Shown in pieces: positions 1 through 5,724 of a stretch of 5,724 nt of DNA. Made by a program: the position numbers and the translations under genes. Within the stretch, counting starts at the first letter, position 1; every line of letters starts with the position of its first letter. The notes below the pieces were generated by a model. It was not told the DNA's origin. It saw nothing but the letters and a program-made list of their open reading frames with translations, and did no database searches. Source of the stretch: Candidatus Omnitrophota bacterium (GTDB taxonomy: Bacteria; Omnitrophota; Gorgyraeia; Gygaellales; Profunditerraquicolaceae); the NCBI GenBank assembly GCA_028713875.1, contig JAQTNM010000103.1, positions 1 through 5,724 of the forward strand, in the 5' to 3' direction.

Positions 1-1
1 C

Positions 2-730
2 TGGACCTTCCGTGAATTGATGCCTGAAAAAAACTATAAAGTAATCCGCCGCGGCTTCGGCAAAGTAACAAAATCGCTCGGGGCAGCGCGCGACCTGGAC
101 ACCTATATCGCCTTCCTGCTGGAAACCAGGGGCATCCCGGAATTTATGTGTTTCAAGCCAAAAATAGACTCCGTTATCCTGGCGACAAAAAAAGAGCGCC
201 TGCGGCTTAAAAAACTGGTATCCGGCTCAATCAAAAAAATTGAGAAAGACCTGGACCCGGCCTTGCTCGAAAACAGGCTTAAAGAACTGGTAAAAAAAGT
301 AACGCCCCTTAAAAAAATGCGCGGCCTTGCCCGGAAGAAGATCTCGCAGAGGCTCAAGAAACTCTTATCTTTCCGGGAATATGCAAAATATCCCCATAGA
401 TATAAAAAACTCCATTGCCTGCGCATCGCCGCCAAACACCTGCGTTATACCCTGGAAAATTTTGACGAGTTGTATGAAGGCAGGCTTAAGCCCTATATAG
501 ATAAGGCCCACCTGCTGCAGGATTATCTGGGCGATATGCACAATTATCACGTCTGGGGAAAGCTCGGGAGGGCTTTAGCAGTAAAACAGGCTTCCGGCAG
601 CTGGGTTAAGCTGTTAGAGGACCGTTGCACAGACTTATGCCGCAGATCATACGATTTATTTTACCGGGAATGGAAAAAACAGGGTCGGCTTGAAACCTGG
701 CAAAGGCTGAAGCAGCTTATCAAGCGCTGA
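2..730 (+). CDS. CHAD-domain protein, 5'-truncated by the window edge
   Basis: This is the C-terminal part of a CHAD (conserved histidine alpha-helical domain) protein. CHAD domains are basic helical bundles known to bind inorganic polyphosphate, and they often lie near polyphosphate enzymes. A TTG/ATG pair at 17-22 could be read as a start, but the frame stays open to base 2. The residues before it (WTFREL) fit the usual CHAD text after the first conserved His/Arg helix, so the true start and that helix lie outside the window. Visible are the LGAARDLD motif (nt 77-100), a Lys/Arg-rich middle, the second conserved helix LHCLRIAAKHLRY (nt 410-448), and LLQDYLGDMHNYHV near nt 512-553, matching the family's LQDxLGDxHD element. 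A fused CYTH or other N-terminal domain cannot be excluded. The stop abuts the stop of the convergent ROK gene. The family call is strong; the cellular role is inferred. Confidence 0.88.
   Translation, partial: WTFRELMPEKNYKVIRRGFGKVTKSLGAARDLDTYIAFLLETRGIPEFMCFKPKIDSVILATKKERLRLKKLVSGSIKKIEKDLDPALLENRLKELVKKVTPLKKMRGLARKKISQRLKKLLSFREYAKYPHRYKKLHCLRIAAKHLRYTLENFDELYEGRLKPYIDKAHLLQDYLGDMHNYHVWGKLGRALAVKQASGSWVKLLEDRCTDLCRRSYDLFYREWKKQGRLETWQRLKQLIKR
711..728. other. Weak imperfect hairpin at the convergent gene ends
   Basis: The arms AGC-A-GCTT and AAGC-GCT pair around a 3-nt loop (ATC) with one bulged base, inside the last codons of the CHAD gene. It lies just downstream of the ROK stop when read on the minus strand. 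Neither side has a good U-tract: TCAGCCTTTGCC follows on the minus strand, and TCTTTT comes only about 10 nt later on the plus strand. It is at best a weak bidirectional terminator. Confidence 0.2.
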
Positions 731-1717
731 TCAGACCTCTTTTCCCTCTGACTGCCTCACTAACGCAACGCTTCCCAGCAATACCGCGTCATCTCCTAAC
801 GAAGATTTCTTTATTTTACAGCGGCGCATAGAGCGGAAAAATTTATCTTTTTCTATGGTCTTCTTAACGACAGGGATGATATAATCCCGGCAGGCTTCGA
901 TAACTCCTCCGCCTAGAATTATGCATTCGGGGTCAAATATGTGCCTGAGGGAAATACAGGCAAGGCCAAGTATCTCGGCGCTTTTTTTCATTATAGGCGT
1001 AACAACCGGGTCTTTTTTATCCAGAGCTTCTCTGAGAACCTTGCTTTTTATCCTGTTTATTTTTTTCTTAAACAACTTATGCAGCTTTGGTTTCTTGCCG
1101 TCATTGATCGCTTCCCTGATATCCCGTTCTATCGCCCAGCGCCCGACAAATGCCTCTAAACAACCCCGGTTGCCGCAGCTGCAGCGCGGACCATGCGGAT
1201 CGACAATGAGATGGCCTATCTCAGCGGCGACCCCCTGATAACCGGTAAGAAGCTTGCCGCCGGAAATAACCCCTCCCCCCAGTCCGGTACCAAGGAATAA
1301 ACCTACGGCGTTTTCCGCTCCGCAAGCAGCGCCCAGCCATTTCTCTCCCAATATGCCCAGGTTTGCATCATTACCGATGACAATTTGAACCGGAAATTTA
1401 TGCCTTAGTTCCCTGATAATATTTATGCCGGTTAAATTCATGTTTGGAGTAACTAAAACCTCTCCTTTGCCGGCATTGACCAGGCCCGGGATACCTATGC
1501 CGATTCCCCTGATCTCCTTGGTTGTCAGGCGCCTGTCGGTAAGAAGGTTCTGGATGATTTCGACTATGGCCAAAAGTGAACGCCGGGAAGATGATTCAAC
1601 AGGCGTAGGGATCTTTTCCCTCTCAAGGATTATTCCGCTCGGGCTGACCAGGCCGGCACAAATCTTGGTCCCTCCGATATCAATACCTATATAAAATCTG
1701 CTGTTTTTCTTCGGCAT
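731..1717 (-). CDS. ROK-family sugar kinase (glucokinase-like)
   Basis: Predicted cytoplasmic ROK kinase of 328 aa, the usual size, probably phosphorylating glucose or a related sugar. Seen in order: the phosphate-binding loop DIGGTK (13-18), GIGIPG (73-78), GNDAN with the likely catalytic base Asp117, the glycine-rich LGTGLGGG (142-149), the sugar-binding EIGH (166-169), the zinc motif CxCGNRGCLE (Cys179, Cys181, Cys186, with His169), and ILGGG towards the C-terminus. Nothing essential is missing. The frame extends 16 codons upstream, but I chose the ATG at 1717 because AGGAGG lies 6 nt before it and the family fold begins there. That ATG shares one base with the sixA stop (TAATG), so the two are probably translationally coupled. 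A Lys-rich stretch follows at about residues 205-225. ROK members also include N-acetylmannosamine kinase, fructokinase and repressors; no DNA-binding domain is present, so a repressor is unlikely. The exact sugar is not determined. Confidence 0.9.
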   Translation of the reverse strand: MPKKNSRFYIGIDIGGTKICAGLVSPSGIILEREKIPTPVESSSRRSLLAIVEIIQNLLTDRRLTTKEIRGIGIGIPGLVNAGKGEVLVTPNMNLTGINIIRELRHKFPVQIVIGNDANLGILGEKWLGAACGAENAVGLFLGTGLGGGVISGGKLLTGYQGVAAEIGHLIVDPHGPRCSCGNRGCLEAFVGRWAIERDIREAINDGKKPKLHKLFKKKINRIKSKVLREALDKKDPVVTPIMKKSAEILGLACISLRHIFDPECIILGGGVIEACRDYIIPVVKKTIEKDKFFRSMRRCKIKKSSLGDDAVLLGSVALVRQSEGKEV

Positions 1718-2238
1718 TATTGACCTCCTGCCAGCATACAAAGATATCTGGGAGACAAAAGCCAAATCAGGGTTCCTTTGCCCCGGGCCTTGCCAAAAGG
1801 GATATCAATGCGGCACATCCCGCCTTTTTTAAGCTCTATTGCCGAACCTCTGCCCCCTAAAATATAGGAAGCAAAAATACCAAAATCCGGCTCATGCCCG
1901 ACCAGAACCAGACTATTCTGCTTTTTGTACCGCGCAATTAACCCGGCTATTTTTTGGGGGAACGCTCCCGGCAAGAGATCTTTAGAAAAAATGACCTTTG
2001 GCTTCTTTTTCAAAGCTTGAGCTAATATTTCAGCTGTATGGGAGGCGCGCTGCATGGGGCTGGTAATAATTAACCCGAAATCTTCCCCCAGGCTGCGGAT
2101 ACCTAAAGCCGCCTTCTTCATTTTTACTATGCCTTCCCGGGTTAATGGGCGATCATCATCGGGATATCCGGGAGCTCCCCGCTTAACCGCGATAGCATGC
2201 CGCAGCAAATAAAGACGGAGGATCCTGGTTTGTTTCAT
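1717..2238 (-). CDS. sixA: SixA-like phosphohistidine phosphatase
   Basis: Histidine phosphatase of the RHG (phosphoglycerate mutase-like) superfamily, 173 aa against about 160 for E. coli SixA. SixA removes phosphate from phosphohistidine, for example on HPt domains or phosphotransfer proteins. Visible are the N-terminal catalytic motif LRHA (12-15, His14 as nucleophile), the DDDRPLTREG segment (27-36) typical of SixA-like proteins, SPMQRASHTAEIL (60-72, with Arg64), VGHEP (113-117, the second catalytic His115), and the C-terminal ELKKGG and WLLSPRYL elements also seen in SixA relatives. The frame extends upstream to a TTG at 2268, but the ATG at 2238 puts the catalytic motif at the usual distance from the N-terminus. 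Its ribosome site is weak: GAG lies 7 nt away. The stop overlaps the ROK start. With a CHAD protein and PPK2 nearby, a role in phosphate or polyphosphate signalling is plausible but not shown; the substrate is unknown. Confidence 0.88.
   Translation of the reverse strand: MKQTRILRLYLLRHAIAVKRGAPGYPDDDRPLTREGIVKMKKAALGIRSLGEDFGLIITSPMQRASHTAEILAQALKKKPKVIFSKDLLPGAFPQKIAGLIARYKKQNSLVLVGHEPDFGIFASYILGGRGSAIELKKGGMCRIDIPFGKARGKGTLIWLLSPRYLCMLAGGQ
1724..1729 (-). promoter_or_regulatory. Strong Shine-Dalgarno site for the ROK kinase
   Basis: On the minus strand AGGAGG lies 6 nt before the ATG at 1717, inside the last codons of sixA. This is the strongest ribosome binding site in the window. It decides the kinase start in favour of 1717 over the upstream in-frame codon at 1765. 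Confidence 0.8.
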
Positions 2239-2260
2239 TCGTATACTCAACTCCCCGTTT

Positions 2261-2296
2261 CTTAGCAAGGATCCGGGCAGTTCGCTAAGCCCGGAT
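2261..2296. repeat. Interleaved inverted repeats (possible pseudoknot) before sixA
   Basis: Stem A is a perfect 8-bp inverted repeat: ATCCGGGC (2271-2278) and GCCCGGAT (2289-2296), with a 10-nt loop. Stem B is a perfect 6-bp repeat: CTTAGC (2261-2266) and GCTAAG (2284-2289). One arm of stem B lies in the loop of stem A and the other lies outside it, so the order is that of an H-type pseudoknot; the stems share one base. Read on the minus strand it would be leader RNA ending about 22 nt before the sixA ATG. Read on the plus strand stem A is followed by TTTTGATT, resembling an intrinsic terminator for antisense transcripts. The pairing is seen directly; function is inferred. Confidence 0.45.
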
Positions 2297-2323
2297 TTTG
2301 ATTAACTTGCCCGGCTCTTCCTG

Positions 2324-2346
2324 GTCCTTCTCTCCGGCAAAAGGAC
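2324..2346. repeat. Small hairpin in the TPR-sixA gap
   Basis: GTCCTT (2324-2329) and AAGGAC (2341-2346) form a perfect 6-bp inverted repeat around an 11-nt loop. No U-tract follows on either strand, so it is not a convincing terminator. It may be part of the structured leader upstream of sixA, or chance. Confidence 0.25.
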
Positions 2347-2409
2347 TTTCTCCTCAAATCCTACCCCGGGCCGGATCTCCTGATAAGAACTTTTTCATAA
2401 CCGGCTCAT

Positions 2410-3054
2410 TTATTGTTTTTCTAAATCATCAAGCAGATTAAGATTAAAAGAGGCGGGTTTAAAATAAGGGTCTATCCTTAAACATTCCTTAAACATCCCC
2501 CGCGCCTTCGGATAAACGCCGTCTTGCGCATAAGAGATACCGAAGTTATTATAAATGGTCTTCCGGCAGAGCGCAGAGTAACATCTGCGCAAAAATGGTT
2601 CGCTTCCGTTATAGTAAGTTAAAAACTTTACGGGCCTGTCCTTGCGCATGTTTTCCGAATCTGCCTTTTTAGCAATTACCTGTTGCGATCTATCTTCCCT
2701 CCGCGGCAAAATTACGGGATTATCTAGCGCTTTATAAGTATTTTTAGACGGGGAATATTTTGCCGCCGGCTCTTTTCCGGCCCCCTGCTTAAGCTGATCC
2801 CTTGAAATTTCAGTACCGGATAACGCTGAATTTATCCCTGCGATCCTTCTATTGATATCTTCTTTTTCTTTTATGCCCGGATCTAACAATAAGGCTTTCT
2901 GATAGAAAACCTTTGCTTCAAACAGCATCCCCTTCTTTTCGCAATTGAGCCCCTGCGCGTAATATTCAGGCGCTACCACTGCAGCATAGCCGGCAAAAGA
3001 AAGTCTGGGTAAAGTTAACATCAGCCCCAAAATCAAAACATATCTCTTCATCAT
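2410..3054 (-). CDS. Exported small TPR protein of unknown function
   Basis: 214-aa protein with a Sec signal peptide: a Lys/Arg start (MMKR), a hydrophobic core (5-15) and a likely signal peptidase I site after LSFA (residue 21). There is no lipobox cysteine, so it is probably periplasmic or secreted rather than a lipoprotein. Two tetratricopeptide-like repeats are visible. One is at about 28-61, with EYYAQGLNCEKKG and EAKVFYQKALLLDP. The other is at about 165-198, with NNFGISYAQDG and ARGMFKECLRIDP. Between them lies a polar, low-complexity linker (about 63-140). TPRs are protein-binding scaffolds; the partner is not evident. The start is supported by AAAGG about 7 nt before the ATG; the second codon is also ATG. 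It sits 59 nt downstream of the PPK2 gene on the same strand, so co-transcription is likely. It has no obvious link to polyphosphate chemistry. I do not recognise a named family. Confidence 0.8.
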   Translation of the reverse strand: MMKRYVLILGLMLTLPRLSFAGYAAVVAPEYYAQGLNCEKKGMLFEAKVFYQKALLLDPGIKEKEDINRRIAGINSALSGTEISRDQLKQGAGKEPAAKYSPSKNTYKALDNPVILPRREDRSQQVIAKKADSENMRKDRPVKFLTYYNGSEPFLRRCYSALCRKTIYNNFGISYAQDGVYPKARGMFKECLRIDPYFKPASFNLNLLDDLEKQ

Positions 3055-3093
3055 TTTATTGCCTTTTATCTCTTCATCAGCTTATTTTTTAAA

Positions 3094-3111
3094 TTATCGA
3101 CCTTGCGATAA
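3094..3111. repeat. Short palindrome between PPK2 and the TPR gene
   Basis: TTATCG (3094-3099) and CGATAA (3106-3111) form a perfect 6-bp inverted repeat with a 6-nt loop, in the 59-nt gap. The stem is AT-rich and is followed on the minus strand by TTTAAAAAAT rather than a U-run. It is therefore more likely an operator-like site, or chance, than a terminator. Confidence 0.25.
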
Positions 3112-3113
3112 CC

Positions 3114-3968
3114 TCAGGCTTTCTTTTTACCTTTGGCGCCTTCCATCTGTTCTTGATGATATTTACGCCGGATCTGGTCAATATCAACCTGCGTTGCCGG
3201 TAATTTCATCTTTAGCGATTCAAGGGTTTCCACAACGATCTTTGCAACCGAAAGGTTACGGAACCATTTGTGATCTGAAGGGATCACGTACCACGGCGCC
3301 TGCTTAGTGCTGGTCCTGGTCAATGCGTCTTCGTAAGCCTTAATGTACTCGCCCCAGAAATCCCTCTCCTTGTAGTCCGATTCGCTTATCTTCCAGTGAC
3401 GGGCGGGATCATCGAGCCGCTGCTTGAACCTTTGCAGCTGCTCCTGCGGGCTGATGTGCAGGAAGAATTTAAGGATATGCGTGCCGTTTGCGACAAGTTT
3501 TTTCTCAAAATCATTAATAAACTCATAACGTTTAGACCAGACCTCCGCGGATACGAGTTTATGCACGCGCGCTGCCAGGACATCTTCATAGTGCGAGCGG
3601 TTAAAGATAACCACCTCCCCGATGGAGGGTACGTGTTTTTCAACGCGCCAGAGAAAATCATGCGCTGCCTCTTCAGGCGTCGGGGCCTTGAACGCCTGGA
3701 CCCGGGTGCCTTGCGGGTTCATCGCCCCCAGGACGTGGTTGATGGTCCCATCTTTGCCTGCGGCATCCAGGGCCTGCAGGCAGATCAATAGCGACCTTTT
3801 TCTTTCAGCATAAAGATGGTATTGCAAGTCACGCAGCCTCTGGGTGTATTGCTTCAGCTTCTTCCCGGCTGAATTTTTATCCTTATGCTTAGCCGTAAAA
3901 TCCGGGTTAATCTCTTTCAAGTTAACTTTGCTTCCGGGTTTAACCCGGAATATCTGGCCGTAGTTCAT
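3114..3968 (-). CDS. ppk2: Polyphosphate kinase 2 family protein (class III-like)
   Basis: PPK2 enzymes transfer phosphate between polyphosphate and nucleotides, mostly making NDP or NTP from NMP or NDP in the cytoplasm. At 284 aa it has single-domain PPK2 length. Seen: the Walker A loop QALDAAGKDGT (65-75, Lys72), the Walker B region VVIFNRSHYEDVL (119-131, with Asn123-Arg124), the lid region RLDDPARHWK (184-193), and APWYVIPSDHKWFRN (224-238). As I recall the family, the FNRSHYEDVL and APWYVIP forms match class III enzymes such as that of Meiothermus ruber, which act on both AMP and ADP. The C-terminus is a charged tail (EGAKGKKKA). I prefer the ATG at 3968, with AGAGG 5 nt upstream. An in-frame ATG at 4025, 9 nt after the S66 gene stop and with a weak AGGA, would add 19 residues. 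The stop is 59 nt before the TPR gene. Family assignment is near certain; the class is likely. Confidence 0.95.
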   Translation of the reverse strand: MNYGQIFRVKPGSKVNLKEINPDFTAKHKDKNSAGKKLKQYTQRLRDLQYHLYAERKRSLLICLQALDAAGKDGTINHVLGAMNPQGTRVQAFKAPTPEEAAHDFLWRVEKHVPSIGEVVIFNRSHYEDVLAARVHKLVSAEVWSKRYEFINDFEKKLVANGTHILKFFLHISPQEQLQRFKQRLDDPARHWKISESDYKERDFWGEYIKAYEDALTRTSTKQAPWYVIPSDHKWFRNLSVAKIVVETLESLKMKLPATQVDIDQIRRKYHQEQMEGAKGKKKA

Positions 3969-4034
3969 ATATTCCTCTTGCCCCTTCCTCTTAGAGCGAA
4001 TATCCGGAATCGATAAGAAACGCATCCGGCCATC

Positions 4035-4982
4035 CTATCTGACTGCGGCCTCATTTATAAACAAGGCCGGCTTATCGGCATCAAGAGTAACAGAGATGCC
4101 TAAAGGAAGGGTAATATTAATATCCCCGGGTTTTCTGTGGCCGGAGGGAAAACCATATATAATAGGTACATTGATGTCCTTAAGGGTGTCGTTCATTATA
4201 TCCTCAATCGTATATTTCTTCCCTGAATCGTCAACGCAATCGACCATCCTCCCGAAGACTATTCCCCTGACATTCTTGAACTTCCCCGCAAGCTTCAGGT
4301 GCATAATGTGGTTATCTATGACCTCCAAATCCTCTCCGATGTCCTCGAGAAAAAAAATCTTATTGTCGGTATTGATATCGTAAGGGGTGCCTATAGAGCT
4401 TATAACCATAGACAGGTTCCCCCCGATTAAAACGCCGCTTGCCTTGCCGGGCCTGAGCACCTTAAGAGAAAAATACTGTATTTCTCCCATGGGTTCGGGT
4501 TCGGTAATCGCGCTGAGCAGGTAGTCCCGGCTGATAGAATTCATCTCCGGCCGCATTTCTCCCGAGACCACCGGCCCATGGAAAACAACCATCCGCGCCG
4601 TCTTGTATAAATAGTAAAGGAGAATAGTAATATCGCTGTAGCCGATAAAAATTTTGGGATTGCCCCTGATAATCTTTTTGTCCAGGTGCGGTATGGTCCT
4701 TATCGAGCCGTAACCGGCCTTGGCGCAGAATATCGCCTTCACTTCTTTATCGGCAAACATACGGTTAATCTGCGCTGCCCGTTCCTTGTCATAGCCGGCC
4801 ATAGACCAGTATTTACGGAATATCGTATTCTCATACTTTACCCGGAAGCCCATCCCCTTAAGATAATCTACTCCTTTTCTGAACTTCTCGGAATCAAACG
4901 ACCATGCAGGAGCGACTATTGCCACGGTATCGCCTTTACGCAACCGGGGCGGCTTGGTTGGCTGAAAATCACACATTCTCAT
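4035..4982 (-). CDS. ldcA: S66 peptidase, LD-carboxypeptidase (LdcA/MccF family)
   Basis: S66 serine peptidase of 315 aa. LdcA members remove the terminal D-Ala from L,D-linked muropeptide tetrapeptides in peptidoglycan recycling; the related MccF cleaves microcin C-type peptide-nucleotides. The catalytic triad is recognisable: Ser116 in GYSDIT (114-119), Glu213 in FLEDIGE (211-217) and His282 in FPSGH (278-282). The spacing is close to that of Pseudomonas LdcA. VLIGGNLSMV (184-193) and the N-terminal RLRKGDTVAIVAPA (13-26) are also typical. The usual RGGYG motif reads KAGYG (88-92). No signal peptide is seen, as expected for cytoplasmic recycling. The ATG at 4982 has AAAGGT 5 nt upstream; a second ATG at 4976 is less well spaced. 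The gene overlaps the end of the ATP-grasp gene by 14 nt, so coupling is likely. LdcA is more likely than MccF from length and context, but substrate is not proven. Confidence 0.92.
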   Translation of the reverse strand: MRMCDFQPTKPPRLRKGDTVAIVAPAWSFDSEKFRKGVDYLKGMGFRVKYENTIFRKYWSMAGYDKERAAQINRMFADKEVKAIFCAKAGYGSIRTIPHLDKKIIRGNPKIFIGYSDITILLYYLYKTARMVVFHGPVVSGEMRPEMNSISRDYLLSAITEPEPMGEIQYFSLKVLRPGKASGVLIGGNLSMVISSIGTPYDINTDNKIFFLEDIGEDLEVIDNHIMHLKLAGKFKNVRGIVFGRMVDCVDDSGKKYTIEDIMNDTLKDINVPIIYGFPSGHRKPGDINITLPLGISVTLDADKPALFINEAAVR

Positions 4983-5724
4983 CTCTTACCTTTATCTTCG
5001 GAAACCACACTGCCCGATGACCCAAAGTAAACCTCTCTCTAGTGTACTGCCAGACTTTCTCTACCATCCTCTCGGCTATCTGGCTTATCAGGTCATCCGG
5101 GACCCCGTCTTTATATTTGGACTGGGGACTAATCGCGCACTGGTCATTCATGTAATCTATGGTCATGAACTTGTCATATTTCCTGCTTAAGGCGATTTCG
5201 CAGGAAAACCAGTCTATGCGGGTGATCCTGGCGATCTCGGTAGTGATCCGGATGATGGGCAGGAGTTTATACTCATCCGTCTCTCTCAGCGTCAGGTGCC
5301 GGTAAATATGGGTAACCGGATTCCACCAGCAGGGAAAGATTTCTCCGAATAAATGAAATACCCGGAACCACGCCGGCTCTCCGTTTAGCTCCGCTGGTTC
5401 AATGAACTCCTGCAGCAGAAAATTGTCTCCTTTATTCACCTGGCGGGCCTCTGCTATCTCTTTCAGGGTAGCTTTCTGCCTGATGATTTTAACGCCCTTC
5501 TGGCCGTAACCCAAAGCAGGCTTTATTACAAAGGGAAATCCCAGTTTTTCCTTTTCTTCATCGGTAAGCCGCCTGGCCGGCTCCCAGTTTCTCACCAGAA
5601 CAGTATAAGGGACGGGGATTTTTGCCCTCGCCAGATCAAAGTGGGTTATTGATTTGTCCGCTGCCGCCCTTACGTCATCCGGGTCAGCTACTACCCTGGT
5701 TCCGGAATCTTTCAAGTGATAGGC
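4969..5724 (-). CDS. ATP-grasp family ligase, 5'-truncated by the window edge
   Basis: ATP-grasp enzymes activate a carboxylate with ATP and join it to an amine or similar group (RimK, glutathione synthetase and D-Ala-D-Ala ligase types). The frame is open to the window end; the TTG at 5715 is an internal Leu, so the N-terminus lies outside. Numbering from the first visible codon: DKSITHFDLARAKIPVPYT (23-41), the usual entry to the ATP-grasp domain; FVIKPALGYGQKGV (65-78), with the ATP-binding Lys68 and glycine loop; LLQEFIE (103-109), the adenine hinge; WFRVFHL (119-125); and the metal-binding part, Glu176 in FSCEIAL and Asp190/Asn193 in TIDYMNDQC. The fold is complete enough to be active. 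The specific family is not recognised. The 14-nt overlap with the S66 peptidase gene suggests they act on related peptide substrates, which is inference. The C-terminus (VRDENV) ends within the peptidase start. Confidence 0.85.
   Translation of the reverse strand, partial: AYHLKDSGTRVVADPDDVRAAADKSITHFDLARAKIPVPYTVLVRNWEPARRLTDEEKEKLGFPFVIKPALGYGQKGVKIIRQKATLKEIAEARQVNKGDNFLLQEFIEPAELNGEPAWFRVFHLFGEIFPCWWNPVTHIYRHLTLRETDEYKLLPIIRITTEIARITRIDWFSCEIALSRKYDKFMTIDYMNDQCAISPQSKYKDGVPDDLISQIAERMVEKVWQYTRERFTLGHRAVWFPKIKVRDENV
4988..4993 (-). promoter_or_regulatory. Ribosome binding site for the S66 peptidase
   Basis: On the minus strand AAAGGT lies 5 nt before the ATG at 4982, within the last codons of the ATP-grasp gene. 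It favours the first ATG over the one at 4976, which would leave an 11-nt spacing. Confidence 0.55.

Noticed and set aside
17..22. TTG/ATG as the true start of the CHAD gene
   Set aside because: The frame is open upstream to base 2 with CHAD-like residues, and a start here would remove the family's first conserved helix.
921..1238. Plus-strand open frames opposite the ROK gene
   Set aside because: They lie inside the intact ROK coding region, have no domain similarity that I can see, and have compositions typical of antisense frames.
1718..1765. N-terminal extension of the ROK kinase by 16 residues
   Set aside because: It lies in the sixA coding region, carries no family sequence, and the strong AGGAGG supports the start at 1717.
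2241..2269. Promoter-like pair TTGCTA, 17 nt, TATACG before sixA on the minus strand
   Set aside because: Spacing is ideal and each box matches 4 of 6 positions, but transcription would begin a few bases inside the sixA coding region, past the chosen ATG, with no suitable later start.
3090..3097. GATAAT as a -10 box for the TPR gene on the minus strand
   Set aside because: The hexamer is good but no acceptable -35 lies 15-19 nt upstream, and the gap is short enough for co-transcription with ppk2.
3396..3791. Long plus-strand open frame (131 codons) opposite ppk2
   Set aside because: It is fully antisense to a well-conserved PPK2 catalytic region and has no recognisable domain; a mirror of the coding frame explains it.

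Overview
This 5.7 kb window looks like a compact stretch of a bacterial chromosome. It holds six minus-strand genes in a row, with a seventh gene converging on them from the left edge. Both edge genes (CHAD protein, ATP-grasp protein) are cut by the window. I see no mobile element, tRNA or rRNA gene, CRISPR array or clear sign of recent transfer. The lineage cannot be fixed from sequence alone. Lysine-rich proteins, a Sec-exported TPR protein and an LD-carboxypeptidase suggest a peptidoglycan-containing, probably diderm, uncultured-type bacterium. An Omnitrophota-like lineage is a guess, not a call.

Layout, left to right: (1) the C-terminal part of a CHAD-domain protein on the plus strand; (2) a ROK-family sugar kinase; (3) a SixA-like phosphohistidine phosphatase, whose stop overlaps the kinase start as TAATG; (4) a gap of about 170 bp rich in inverted repeats; (5) a small exported TPR protein; (6) a class III-like polyphosphate kinase 2 (PPK2); (7) an S66 LD-carboxypeptidase; (8) an ATP-grasp ligase, partial, whose end overlaps the carboxypeptidase start by 14 nt. 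Genes 2 to 8 are on the minus strand, so transcription runs ATP-grasp > S66 > PPK2 > TPR > SixA > ROK. All gene-free gaps are shorter than 300 bp.

Two functional themes stand out. The first is phosphate and polyphosphate: PPK2 moves phosphate between polyphosphate and nucleotides, CHAD domains bind polyphosphate, SixA removes phosphate from phosphohistidine, and the ROK kinase phosphorylates a sugar. The second is a tightly coupled ligase/hydrolase pair (ATP-grasp plus S66 peptidase), which could build or trim a peptide or peptidoglycan fragment. The families are clear. The idea that the genes form one system is inference.

The most unusual non-coding structure is upstream of sixA, where two inverted repeats interleave in a pseudoknot-like order. 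The convergent CHAD and ROK genes end back to back with no base between their stop codons.
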